Notes under the pieces: generated by a model
Seen by the model: the letters and a program-made list of their open reading frames with translations, nothing else
Databases searched by the model: none
Told to the model about the DNA's origin: nothing
Program-made: the position numbers and the translations under genes
Origin: Rhodoferax sp.
GTDB taxonomy: Bacteria > Pseudomonadota > Gammaproteobacteria > Burkholderiales > Burkholderiaceae_C
DNA length: 64,000 bases
NCBI GenBank assembly: GCA_019449595.1
Contig: JAGRPL010000014.1
Span: 310,043-374,042 of the forward strand
Reading direction: 5' to 3'
Shown: piece after piece, positions 17,128 to 25,211 of the stretch
Position numbering within the stretch: position 1 is the stretch's first letter
How the letters are laid out: the number at the start of each line of letters is the position of its first letter

Positions 17128-18669
17128 TCAATGGAACATGAAATCGGGCGACGCCAGCAGGTAGGCATTCCATTCCCACTGGGTTGACGCCTGGGCCAGT
17201 GCCGCGCGCAGCGCCGGCGACAGGCCGGGCTCCAGGGCGTCGAAAAACAGCCGGTTGCCCAATTGGGGAAAGCCGGTGACCTGTGCCGGGTTGCCGTCGT
17301 CCGGATCAAACAACCCGGCGTTGCCGCTGCCGATCCATTTGGCAATTTCAAAGCGTTTGCCCATCTGTCCGGCGCTGTCCCAGTCCGCGGCACGCAGGCC
17401 GTAGCCGTCGGGCGTCAGATGGCCGTACAGGCTCTCGCCCAGCGCGTTGAGCATGGCGTTAGCCGGTTTGAGGTTGACAAAGAAGCGGCCGCTTGGCGTG
17501 GGGGTGTCATAGGCCAGGCGCAGGGCGGACACGACGTAGTGCATCGGGTCCTTGAACTTGGTCCCCAGGCTGGCGTCGAACTCTCGGGAGTTGAACATCA
17601 CGCGCAGCACGCTGGGGATATCGCCATCGGAACGGGTAAATGCGCGGGCCATGCGTTCCACCAGGGCCGGGGGCGGGTCGTCCGCAACGAACTGGACGGC
17701 CAGCTTGCGGGCGATGAAATGCGCGGTGGCCGGGTTGCGCACCAGCAGGTCCACGGCCTGGGTCACCTCGGTCAGGCCGCTGCCTGCCAGGGTGTGCCCC
17801 AGCAGCGTCTTGTCGCCGAAGTCATGCCGGTCCGGATTGAATTCGAAAGCCCCCTCGTTGACCAGCAAGTGCTGCACTGCCAGTTTTACGCGCGAGGGCG
17901 TGGCACCGGTGTTGACCCCCAGGCCCGTCAGCACGCGCGCCAGTTCCTGCACGTCCTGCTGCGTGTAGCCGCCGTCCACCCCCATGGTGTGCAGCTCCAG
18001 CAGTTCCCGGGCGTAGTTCTCGTTGATCCTGCCGGCTGCGCTCTGGGCGTTGTCCAGGTACACCAGCATGGCCGGGTGCTTCATGGTGGCCAGCAGCAAA
18101 TCGCGAAAGTTGCCCAGGGCGTGCGGGCGTATGGCCTGTTCCTCGTAGTCGGCAACGGACCACCGCAGGTTGGCCTTGTAGCGGAAAACGCTGAAGTGGT
18201 TCAGCCAGAACCAGGTCATTTGTTCCTTGAGTTGGGCCGGGGAGTACACGGCGCGCAGCAGGTGGCGCTTGGCGGCTTCCTGGGCCACACGTTCCTGCGC
18301 GTCCTGCAGGGCCCGGCGGGCGGCGCTCTTTTCGTCGCCGTCCGGCAGGGCGTTGATGCGGCGGTTCTCCACGTCGGCGTCCGCCAGCAGCCGGGCGGCC
18401 GTGTGGGTGCTGATGCTCAGCGCGTCAATCGTGCGCTGGACTGCGGCGGGCAGGGTATCGTGCGCAGGGGCCAGCTGCTGCTCCAGGAACTGCTTGCGTC
18501 CCAGGGCCCGGTACTGCGCCAGGGTGGTGGAATCAAGCCCGTAGGTCAGGCGGTTGATCCAGCGCACGTCATCCGGCTGGAGTGGGCGTTCGGCGCACAG
18601 GCCCAGCACGGCGGAGCAGGCCAGCACGATTCCCAGTGCCGCCCGGCATGCGCTTCTCTTGCGGTCCAT
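17128..18669 (-). CDS. DUF1800 domain-containing exported protein
   Basis: A 513-residue DUF1800 family protein. It has a hydrophobic leader (RAALGIVLACSAVLGLCAE), then RWINRLTYGLDSTTLAQYRALGRKQFLEQQL, the conserved MTWFWLNHFSVFRYKANLRWSVADYEEQAIRPHALGNFRDLLLATMKHPAMLVYLDNAQS and NENYARELLELHTMGVDGGYTQQDVQELARVLTG blocks that define the family. The role is unknown. Upstream partner of the DUF1501 gene, with which it forms a recurrent two-gene unit. Confidence 0.92.
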   Translation of the reverse strand: MDRKRSACRAALGIVLACSAVLGLCAERPLQPDDVRWINRLTYGLDSTTLAQYRALGRKQFLEQQLAPAHDTLPAAVQRTIDALSISTHTAARLLADADVENRRINALPDGDEKSAARRALQDAQERVAQEAAKRHLLRAVYSPAQLKEQMTWFWLNHFSVFRYKANLRWSVADYEEQAIRPHALGNFRDLLLATMKHPAMLVYLDNAQSAAGRINENYARELLELHTMGVDGGYTQQDVQELARVLTGLGVNTGATPSRVKLAVQHLLVNEGAFEFNPDRHDFGDKTLLGHTLAGSGLTEVTQAVDLLVRNPATAHFIARKLAVQFVADDPPPALVERMARAFTRSDGDIPSVLRVMFNSREFDASLGTKFKDPMHYVVSALRLAYDTPTPSGRFFVNLKPANAMLNALGESLYGHLTPDGYGLRAADWDSAGQMGKRFEIAKWIGSGNAGLFDPDDGNPAQVTGFPQLGNRLFFDALEPGLSPALRAALAQASTQWEWNAYLLASPDFMFH

Positions 18670-18682
18670 GGCAGACGCGGCC

Positions 18683-19141
18683 TCAGTTCCAGCCGATCAC
18701 GTCCAGCCCCTTGTCCCGCAGGCAGCGCTGCACGAAATGCCGGTACGTCTGGCTGGGCTTGTTGTGGAAGGCGCCTGCGGTGGCCCCAGCCGAGCCGCCA
18801 ATGGCGGCGCCGGCAGCACCCGAGCCCAGCACGTTCTCCAGGCTGCGGCCCCGCACGGCGGCACTCACGGCGCCGGCCACGCCACCCACGGCGGCCCCCT
18901 TGGTGGCCCCCTGGGCCACGGCATTGTCTTTTTCCTCCGGCGTCAGGCCCGCCGTGGTGGCCCGTGCGGTGCAGGCCGCCACCTCGTCACGGGCGCGTGC
19001 TTCGCCCAGGCTGTTGTAGGTGGCGTTGGGGTAGAGCACCGGCCCGGCGTTGGGGCTGTTGGGGCCGGAAGAGGCGGCGCAGGCCGCCAGCAGGAGGGCG
19101 GTGGCCAGTGTGGCGCACGCGGGGAGGGCAAGACGATGCAT
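18683..19141 (-). CDS. Glycine-zipper family lipoprotein
   Basis: A 152-residue predicted lipoprotein: signal MHRLALPACATLATALLLAAC with lipobox LAAC (Cys21), then a body rich in glycine-zipper repeats (GATKGAAVGGVAGAVSAAVRG and GAAGAAIGGSAGATAGAF), which suggests tight helix packing in a membrane. The C-terminus YRHFVQRCLRDKGLDVIGW recurs in related proteobacterial glycine-zipper proteins. ATG 19141 opens the signal peptide. It lies 13 bp upstream of the DUF1800 gene and may share its transcript. Function unknown. Confidence 0.85.
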   Translation of the reverse strand: MHRLALPACATLATALLLAACAASSGPNSPNAGPVLYPNATYNSLGEARARDEVAACTARATTAGLTPEEKDNAVAQGATKGAAVGGVAGAVSAAVRGRSLENVLGSGAAGAAIGGSAGATAGAFHNKPSQTYRHFVQRCLRDKGLDVIGWN

Positions 19142-19395
19142 GGTGTGACCCGGTAGTGGATGTCCAGTGGCACGCGCGGCACCCGCGCGTGGGGCAAGGC
19201 ATTGGGCATGGCCCCGTCCCAGTCTACGGGATGACGCAGCCATGCACCCCGTCACAACGCGGCAGCCCGCCGCGAGTTGACACCCGGCCGGTGCGCGCAC
19301 GCCTGCAAAGGTTACGCCGTGTAAAGCGGGGGTGGCCGATGGCAGAATGGCGTGGCGGCACCGGCTGTGCCACCCGCGCCTTCAGGAGATTGACC

Positions 19396-20151
19396 ATGCC
19401 TTCCCCCCGTTCACCGGCCCCCGACACCCCCAGCGACGTGGAGGCCATCACGCACGCCCAGCAGGTGGTGGTGTTCGCCCTGGCCACGCTGGCCGAGCAG
19501 CGGGAATCCGACTCCGAGAACCACTTGCTGCGCGTGCAGGCCTATGTGCGCGCGCTGGCGCAGACGCTGCAGCGGGAACCCGCGTTTGCCACCCTGCTGA
19601 GCGACGCGTACATCGACCTGCTGTGCCGCAGCGTGCCCCTGTACGACATGGGTTCCATCGGCGTGCCGGAGCGCATCCTGCTCAAGCCGGGGCCGCTGAC
19701 GCCGGATGAAGTGGTGCTCATGCGCACCCACACCACCGTGGGCCACGCCGCCATCGAACGGGCCGAGCAGACGCTGGGGCGGGCATCGCCCCGACTGGTG
19801 GTGGCCAAGGAACTGGCGCTGTCGCACCACGAGAAATGGGACGGCAGCGGCTACCCGCAGGGGCTGGCGGCAACGCAGATTCCGGTGGCCGCGCGCATCA
19901 TGGCCATCGCCGACGTGTACGACGCCCTGATCTCCGACAAGGTGTACAAGGACGGCGTACCGCACGACCGGGCAGTGCAGGTCATCTTCGGCGAGCGCGG
20001 CGCGCACTTCGACCCGGACATGGTGGACGCCTTCATTGCCATCCAGGACACCTTCGCGCGCATTGCCCGCCAGCACGCCGACACCGAGGCCGACATGCGC
20101 CACCGCATGGAGTACATGGCCAGCTCCATCGCCGACCACGCCGAGCTGTAG
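19396..20151 (+). CDS. HD-GYP-like protein with altered HD motif
   Basis: A 251-residue protein of the HD-GYP fold, a family that includes cyclic-di-GMP phosphodiesterases. The GYP part is intact: ALSHHEKWDGSGYP (residues 142-154), then ARIMAIADVYDALISDKVYKDGV. The segment that normally reads LHDIGKIGIPD is PLYDMGSIGVPERILLKPGPLT: the metal-binding histidine is Tyr83 and the following lysine is Ser87. It may therefore be inactive or a ligand sensor. The ATG at 19396 has CAGGAG upstream. No sensory or receiver domain is attached. Divergent from the lipoprotein gene; the 254 bp between hold nothing I recognise. Confidence 0.88.
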   Translation: MPSPRSPAPDTPSDVEAITHAQQVVVFALATLAEQRESDSENHLLRVQAYVRALAQTLQREPAFATLLSDAYIDLLCRSVPLYDMGSIGVPERILLKPGPLTPDEVVLMRTHTTVGHAAIERAEQTLGRASPRLVVAKELALSHHEKWDGSGYPQGLAATQIPVAARIMAIADVYDALISDKVYKDGVPHDRAVQVIFGERGAHFDPDMVDAFIAIQDTFARIARQHADTEADMRHRMEYMASSIADHAEL

Positions 20152-20172
20152 GGGCTGGCGCCGCTCCCCTCG

Positions 20173-21084
20173 TTACCAGAGGGACAGTGCGCGGCCGGGC
20201 AGGCCGGCGGCCAGCAGGCCCATGCCCAGGTGAAAGACACTCCACGCCAGGTAGCGCCGGCGCAGGCGCTGGGGGGCCAGGGCGGAAATCAGGAACAGAC
20301 GCGTGTCACGCGGCGCCCGCACCATGTGGACGCCGGGCTGCTGGCGGATGTCCCGGTGGTTGCGTTCCACGGTCCGGGTGGCCAGCCGGCGCGCCAGCTC
20401 CCATTCGCGCGCGTCAATCTGGCCGTTGCCGTCCAGGTCGAAACGCCGCTTCAAGCCGGCTGCATCGGCCTTCCAGGTGGCGAGCAGCGCGCCCACGTCC
20501 TCGCTCAGGTTCAGGGCCGTGGCGGCGCCGCCGATGGTGGAAAACTCGCCCAGCACATAGACCGTGCTGCCGCCAAACAGCAGTTCCTCGACTTGCTTGG
20601 TGCCATCCCGGTAGGTGGTGCGGGTTTCGGCGCCCAGGATCTCGGCGTGGTCGGGGTCCACCCGGCAGGTGCCCGTGGCATCGGAGATTTCAAAGGTGGC
20701 GCTGCTCACGCCGTGGTCCACCTCGCGCCACTCGCGCTCGGACGGGTCTTTCTCGTACACCCGGTAGCGGTACCAGATGCATTGCACGCCGCTCAGGGGG
20801 CTGGTGATCAGGTTGTCGGGGCTGACGCTGGCGCGCCCCTGCACCTCCACGTAGCCCTGCGCTGCCGAGCCGATGCGGGAGGTCGCCGTGTTGGCAATGG
20901 CCCGTGCGCGGCGCAGGGCCGCAGCCCACGCCCCGATGCCCAGCAGCGCCACCGCCACCAGGAACAGCCGGCTGGCGGTGCCGGGACCGGCCCGCAGCGC
21001 ACCCACGAACAGGCCCAGGTAGCAGGCTGTGAAAAAGGCGTTGAGGTCCTGGCTGCGAACCGCCCGCAAGCCCCAGAGCAGCAC
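20173..21084 (-). CDS. GIDE-domain membrane protein with an EF-hand loop
   Basis: A 303-residue inner-membrane protein related to the GIDE domain of the eukaryotic E3 ligase MULAN (bacterial members lack the RING). Two hydrophobic segments lie near the N-terminus and one near the C-terminus. The domain shows SPLSGVQCIWYRYRVYEK (about 95-112) and GTCRVDPDHAEIL. Unusually, residues 216-227 form a complete EF-hand loop, DLDGNGQIDARE. The start is GTG 21084, 5 bp after the lemA stop. Bacterial GIDE-like genes commonly follow lemA; function unknown. Confidence 0.82.
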   Translation of the reverse strand: MLLWGLRAVRSQDLNAFFTACYLGLFVGALRAGPGTASRLFLVAVALLGIGAWAAALRRARAIANTATSRIGSAAQGYVEVQGRASVSPDNLITSPLSGVQCIWYRYRVYEKDPSEREWREVDHGVSSATFEISDATGTCRVDPDHAEILGAETRTTYRDGTKQVEELLFGGSTVYVLGEFSTIGGAATALNLSEDVGALLATWKADAAGLKRRFDLDGNGQIDAREWELARRLATRTVERNHRDIRQQPGVHMVRAPRDTRLFLISALAPQRLRRRYLAWSVFHLGMGLLAAGLPGRALSLW

Positions 21085-21089
21085 CGGCT

Positions 21090-21653
21090 TCAGCCTTTGA
21101 AGCGCTGGCCGATGTCGACGTCCTGCAACTCCGCGGCAGCAAACTGCAGCAGGTCAAAGGCCTTGAACTGGAACCAGCGCGCCAGCAGCACCCCGGGGAA
21201 CTGCGCAATGCGCACGTTGTTGATGTTGACGCTGTCGTTGTAGAACTCGCGCCGGTCGGCAATGGCGCTTTCCAGACCGCTGATACGCGACTGCAGGTGC
21301 AGGAACTGCTCGTTGGCCTTCAGGTCGGGGTAGGACTCGGCCAGGGCAAACAGCTGCCCCAGCCCGCCGCGCAAGGCGCCCTCGGCCTGGCCCAGGGCCT
21401 CCACGTTGTGGGCCTCACGCGCCGACGACACGCGGGCGCGCGCCTGGATGACCTTCTCCAGCGTGGCCTGTTCGTGCTGCATGTACTGCTTGCAGGTGTC
21501 CACCAGCTTGGGCAGCTCGTCGTGGCGCTGCTTGAGCAGCACGTCGATGTTGGCCCAGGCCTTGGCGACTCCATTCTTCACCTCCACCAGGCTGTTGTAC
21601 AGGGTGACCAGGTAGACCACCAGGACGCCAACGCCAATCCAGAAAATCACCAT
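21090..21653 (-). CDS. LemA family protein
   Basis: A 187-residue LemA protein: one N-terminal membrane anchor (IFWIGVGVLVVYLVTLYNSLV), then the conserved VKNGVAKAWANIDVLLKQRHDELPKLVDTCKQYM and long helices ending FYNDSVNINNVRIAQFPGVLLARWF, a near-diagnostic C-terminal block. LemA proteins are envelope-facing helical bundles of uncertain role, often paired with TPM or GIDE-type membrane proteins, as here with the gene directly downstream. Confidence 0.94.
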   Translation of the reverse strand: MVIFWIGVGVLVVYLVTLYNSLVEVKNGVAKAWANIDVLLKQRHDELPKLVDTCKQYMQHEQATLEKVIQARARVSSAREAHNVEALGQAEGALRGGLGQLFALAESYPDLKANEQFLHLQSRISGLESAIADRREFYNDSVNINNVRIAQFPGVLLARWFQFKAFDLLQFAAAELQDVDIGQRFKG

Positions 21654-21694
21654 TGCAGTTTCCTATTCCATTGATGAATGGGGTGTGCGCCGCA

Positions 21695-23119
21695 TCACAG
21701 CGCGAAAATTTTGCCCGGGTTGAGAATGTTCTGCGGGTCCAGCGCACGCTTGATGGCGCGCATCATGTCCACGGCACCGGTACCGGTCTCGCTCTCCAGG
21801 AAATCCATCTTGTGCAGGCCCACGCCGTGCTCGCCGGTGCAGGTGCCGCCCAGCCGGAGCGCGCGCGCCACGAGCTGGTGGTTCAGCCGTTCGGCGGTTT
21901 CGCGCTCGGCGGGAATGGCCGGGTCGATCAGGTAGCCCATATGGAAGTTGCCGTCGCCCACGTGGCCCACCAGGAAGTAGGGAATGCCGGCTGCCTGCGC
22001 CTCGGTCACCGAGTCCAGCAGGGCCTCGGCCAGGCGCGAGATCGGCACGCAGGCATCGGTGGTGATGGCCTTGCAGCCCGGGCGCGACTGCACGCCGGCA
22101 AAGTAGGCGTTGTGCCGCGCCGTCCACAGGCGGGTGCGCTCCTCGGGGGTGGCTGCCCACTCGAAGGTTTCGCCACCGTGCTCGCGGGCGATGGCCTGCA
22201 CCGTTTCCACCTGCTCCTGCACGCCGGCGGGGGAGCCGTGGAATTCCATCAGCAGCATGGCGCCTTCGCGCAGGCTGAGCTTGGAGTGCTGGTTGACCAC
22301 GCGCACCGTGTTGGCGTCCAGCAGTTCGCAGCGCGCAATGGGCACGCCCAGCTGGATGATCTGGATGGTGGTGTTCACCGCGTCGGCCAGCGTGGCAAAG
22401 GAGCAGGTGGCCGCCATCACGGCTTCGGGCAGGGGGTAGAGCTTGACCGTCACTTCGGTGATCACGCCCAGCGTGCCTTCGGAGCCCACCAGCAGGCGCG
22501 TCAGGTCGTAGCCGGCCGACGACTTCTTGGCCTGCGTGCCGGTGCGGATGACCGCGCCGCTGGCGGTGACCACTTCCAGCGCCAGCACGTTCTCGCGCAT
22601 GGTGCCGTAGCGCACGGCGTTGGTGCCGGAAGCGCGCGTGGCGCTCATGCCGCCAATCGTGGCGTCGGCGCCGGGGTCGATGGGGAAGAACAGGCCGGTG
22701 GACTTGACCGCTTCGTTGAGCTGCTTGCGCGTCACGCCGGGCTGCACCGTCACGGTCAGGTCTTCGGCGTTGATGGACAGCACCTGGTTCATCTGGCTCA
22801 CGTCCAGGCTGATGCCGCCCTCGACGGCCAGCAGGTGGCCTTCCAGCGAGGTGCCCACGCCGAAGGGAATCACGGGGGTGTTGTGCTGCGCGGCCAGCTG
22901 CAGCACCTGCGCCACTTCGGCCGTGCTGCGGGCAAACACCACGGCGCCGGGCGGCGGCACGTCAAAGGAGGACTCGTCGCGCCCATGCTGCTCGCGCACC
23001 ACCTGGGCGGTGGAACAGCGCTCGCCGAACTGGGCTTGCAGGGCTTGCAGCAGCGCGGCGGGAACCGGGCGCTGGTTCACGCGGGGCAGCAAATGCGGGG
23101 TGGTGGTAGGGGCATTCAT
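21695..23119 (-). CDS. FAD-binding oxidoreductase, D-lactate dehydrogenase (cytochrome) type
   Basis: A 474-residue flavoenzyme of the vanillyl-alcohol-oxidase/D-lactate dehydrogenase family. The FAD domain shows VIPFGVGTSLEGHLLAVEGGISLDVSQMN, DPGADATIGGMSATRASGTNAVRYGTM and RLLVGSEGTLGVITEVTVKLYP; the C-terminal catalytic part has GHVGDGNFHMGYLIDP and GGTCTGEHGVGLHKMDFL. Such enzymes oxidise D-lactate or other 2-hydroxy acids and pass electrons to cytochrome c or quinone. The glycolate-oxidase GlcD group is the main alternative, but no glcE/glcF genes are nearby. Divergent from the adenosyltransferase gene by 51 bp. Confidence 0.9.
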   Translation of the reverse strand: MNAPTTTPHLLPRVNQRPVPAALLQALQAQFGERCSTAQVVREQHGRDESSFDVPPPGAVVFARSTAEVAQVLQLAAQHNTPVIPFGVGTSLEGHLLAVEGGISLDVSQMNQVLSINAEDLTVTVQPGVTRKQLNEAVKSTGLFFPIDPGADATIGGMSATRASGTNAVRYGTMRENVLALEVVTASGAVIRTGTQAKKSSAGYDLTRLLVGSEGTLGVITEVTVKLYPLPEAVMAATCSFATLADAVNTTIQIIQLGVPIARCELLDANTVRVVNQHSKLSLREGAMLLMEFHGSPAGVQEQVETVQAIAREHGGETFEWAATPEERTRLWTARHNAYFAGVQSRPGCKAITTDACVPISRLAEALLDSVTEAQAAGIPYFLVGHVGDGNFHMGYLIDPAIPAERETAERLNHQLVARALRLGGTCTGEHGVGLHKMDFLESETGTGAVDMMRAIKRALDPQNILNPGKIFAL

Positions 23120-23170
23120 GCGACCAGTTTACGATAGCGAGATTCCTTTTGTACTTTCATGGAGTCGACC

Positions 23171-23746
23171 ATGGGCAACCGCCTCTCGCAAATCGCCACC
23201 CGCACCGGAGACAACGGCACCACCGGTCTGGGCGACAACACCCGGGTCTCCAAGAACAGCCTGCGCGTGCACGCCATGGGGGACGTGGACGAACTCAACT
23301 CACACATCGGCCTGCTGCTGTGCGAGGACATGCCGGCGGCCGTGCGGTCTCTGCTGGTGGAAATCCAGCACCAGCTGTTCAACCTCGGCGGCGAGCTGTC
23401 CATTCCCGGCTTCGAGCTGCTCAAGCCCGATGCCCTCTTGGTGCTGGACCAGGCGCTGGAGGACCACAACGCCAACCTGCCGCGCCTGCAGGAATTCATC
23501 CTGCCCGCCGGCACCCGCGCGGCTGCCCAGGCCCACATCTGCCGCACCGTGGCGCGCCGGGCCGAGCGCTCGGTGGTGGCCCTGGGGGCGCAGGATGCGC
23601 TGAAGGACACGCCGCGCCAGTACCTCAACCGCCTGTCGGACCTGATGTTCGTGCTCTCGCGCGTGCTCAACCGCTACCGCCCCGACGGCACGGTCGGCGA
23701 CGACGTCTACTGGAAGAGCGAGAAGCTGGCGCAGTCCGGGCAGTGA
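23171..23746 (+). CDS. Cob(I)yrinic acid a,c-diamide adenosyltransferase, PduO type
   Basis: A 191-residue ATP:corrinoid adenosyltransferase that makes the 5'-deoxyadenosyl form of vitamin B12. The glycine-rich ATP loop IATRTGDNGTTGLGDNTRVSK at the N-terminus and FILPAGTRAAAQAHICRTVARRAER and YLNRLSDLMFVLSRVLNRY near the C-terminus are the PduO/MMAB signatures. ATG 23171 is preferred over 23159 because GGAG lies 6 bp before it and MGNRLSQIATRTGD is the usual family start. It is a single gene here; no cobalamin operon or B12 riboswitch is visible. Confidence 0.93.
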   Translation: MGNRLSQIATRTGDNGTTGLGDNTRVSKNSLRVHAMGDVDELNSHIGLLLCEDMPAAVRSLLVEIQHQLFNLGGELSIPGFELLKPDALLVLDQALEDHNANLPRLQEFILPAGTRAAAQAHICRTVARRAERSVVALGAQDALKDTPRQYLNRLSDLMFVLSRVLNRYRPDGTVGDDVYWKSEKLAQSGQ

Positions 23747-23755
23747 GGTCCGGCC

Positions 23756-24595
23756 ATGCGTGACGCCGGCCGACGCCGATTCCGATGCACGGTGGTGGTG
23801 GCGGGCCTGCTGGCGCCCCTGGCGGGGCTGGCACAGGACGGCGAAGCCCAGCCGCTGTGGGAGGTGGGCGCGATGTCGTTGCTGATGTCGCAGCAGGTCT
23901 ACCCGGGCTCCGGCCAGCAGCTGGAGCGGGGCCTGTTGCTGCCGTATGTGGTGTACCGCGGCGACCTGCTGCGGGTGGACCGCGACAACGTGGGCCTGCG
24001 CAAGATTCTCTCCCCCGATGTGCGGCTGGACTTGGGCTTTGCCGCCGCCTTTGGCGCGGGCTCCGACGAGATCGATGCCCGCCGCGGCATGCCGGACCTG
24101 GGTACCCTGGTGGAGTTCGGTCCCCGCATGCAGTGGACGCTGGCCCGCGATGCCAACCATGGCCGCTGGCGCGCCGACTTCCCCCTGCGCGGCGTCTTTG
24201 ACGCCACCAACCATTTCACCGACAAGGGCATGGCCCTGGAGCCCGAGCTGGTCTACCAGCGCAGCGCCCGGGCGGGCTGGAGCTACGGTGGCGGGCTGGG
24301 CCTGCTGCTGGGCGACCAGCGCCTGGCCGACACGCTGTACGGCGTGGCCCCGGCGTACGCCACGCCCAACCGCAGCGCCTACACCGCGCAGGCGGGGCTG
24401 ATCGCCTCACGCTTGTCGCTCTATGCCGGCAAGGCCTTCACGCCGCACCTGCGCATCACGGCCTTCACGCGCGTGGATTCGGTGGCGGGGGCTGCCAACC
24501 AGTCCAGCCCGCTGGTGCAAAAGACCACGGGCGCATCGGTCGGCTTGTTCATCACCTACACCGTGGCACAGTCGCAGACGCTGGTGCGGGATTGA
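23756..24595 (+). CDS. MipA/OmpV family outer-membrane protein
   Basis: A 279-residue predicted beta-barrel with a signal peptide (RRRFRCTVVVAGLLAPLAGLAQ). The mature part starts LWEVGAMSLLMSQQVYPGS and QQLERGLLLPYVVYRGDLLRVDRDNVG, the conserved MipA/OmpV opening, and ends in a strand-rich region closing VGLFITYTVAQSQTLVRD. MipA scaffolds peptidoglycan enzymes in E. coli, but most relatives are uncharacterised porin-like proteins. Starts 10 bp after the adenosyltransferase stop and is probably co-transcribed. Confidence 0.87.
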   Translation: MRDAGRRRFRCTVVVAGLLAPLAGLAQDGEAQPLWEVGAMSLLMSQQVYPGSGQQLERGLLLPYVVYRGDLLRVDRDNVGLRKILSPDVRLDLGFAAAFGAGSDEIDARRGMPDLGTLVEFGPRMQWTLARDANHGRWRADFPLRGVFDATNHFTDKGMALEPELVYQRSARAGWSYGGGLGLLLGDQRLADTLYGVAPAYATPNRSAYTAQAGLIASRLSLYAGKAFTPHLRITAFTRVDSVAGAANQSSPLVQKTTGASVGLFITYTVAQSQTLVRD

Positions 24596-24604
24596 TTGGG
24601 TGGT

Positions 24605-24630
24605 GCTATGCAATGCATAGCTGTCTGCGC
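24605..24630 (+). repeat. 26-bp dispersed hairpin repeat, copy 4 (consensus)
   Basis: GCTAT-GCAATGC-ATAGC-TGTCTGCGC, the form with the best inverted repeat. It is followed by a second 7-bp hairpin, ATGCGGC-N5-GCCGCAT (24638-24656), in the gap between the convergent mipA-like and thioesterase genes; the pair may act as a two-way terminator although no T-run follows. Confidence 0.8.
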
Positions 24631-24663
24631 AGTGTCTATGCGGCTGTACGCCGCATTAGATGC

Positions 24664-25086
24664 TTATTTTGGCGCCAGGATCGCCATCGTGATGCGTGAC
24701 ACGCAGGTCAGCTCACCGGCCTCGTTGCGCAGGTCGATCTGCCAGACCTGGGTGGTGCGGCCGACGTGCACGGGCTTGGCCACGCCGGTCACCCAGCCGC
24801 TGGTGGCGGCGCGGATGTGGTTGGCGTTGATGTCCAGGCCCACCGCCCGGTAGCCCTCCGGGCTGGCGAATACCGCAGCGCAGGAGCCCAGGGTTTCGGC
24901 CAGTACCACGCTCACGCCGCCGTGCAGCAGGCCGTAGGGCTGGCGCGTGCGTTCGTCCACGGGCACGCGGGCCGAGATGAAGTCGTCGCCGACTTCCAGG
25001 AATTCCATCCCCAGGTGGGATACGGCGGTGTTGGCGCTGATGGCGGTCAGCGTCTGAACAGAAATGGCTTGTTTCCAGATGGTCAT
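24664..25086 (-). CDS. PaaI/MenI-type hotdog-fold acyl-CoA thioesterase
   Basis: A 140-residue single hotdog domain. QPYGLLHGGVSVVLAETLGSCAA contains the HGG turn and the catalytic glutamate of the PaaI/YdiI group, and GLDINANHIRAATSGWVTGVAKPVHVGRTTQVWQIDL matches E. coli MenI (YdiI) and EntH. The group hydrolyses aromatic acyl-CoAs such as 1,4-dihydroxy-2-naphthoyl-CoA. No menaquinone or phenylacetate gene is adjacent, so the substrate stays open. Divergent from roxA; an FNR-type box lies in the shared 125-bp promoter region. Confidence 0.9.
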   Translation of the reverse strand: MTIWKQAISVQTLTAISANTAVSHLGMEFLEVGDDFISARVPVDERTRQPYGLLHGGVSVVLAETLGSCAAVFASPEGYRAVGLDINANHIRAATSGWVTGVAKPVHVGRTTQVWQIDLRNEAGELTCVSRITMAILAPK

Positions 25087-25139
25087 GGTGCGCGGAGGTA
25101 CTGAAGGGTTCGTGGGAGTTTATACCCCCACCCCAACCG

Positions 25140-25153
25140 TTGACCTGCATCAA
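25140..25153. promoter_or_regulatory. FNR/ANR-type box
   Basis: TTGACCTGCATCAA matches the FNR/ANR consensus TTGAT-N4-ATCAA at 9 of 10 positions. It lies in the middle of the thioesterase-roxA divergent promoter (53 bp before the thioesterase start and 58 bp before roxA). Confidence 0.55.
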
Positions 25154-25211
25154 TCCCCTGTGCGGGCAGCCTGCTAACCTGCCGCCTCGACTGTTTATTC
25201 CCCCCTGTTCC

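Noticed and set aside
17263..19395. Upstream extension of the HD-GYP-like frame by over 700 codons
   Set aside because: The extension is antisense to DUF1800 and the lipoprotein gene and has no domain signal; ATG 19396 has a good ribosome site.
23120..23170. Cobalamin riboswitch before the adenosyltransferase gene
   Set aside because: Only 51 bp separate it from the divergent gene, too short for the element, and no B12-box was seen.
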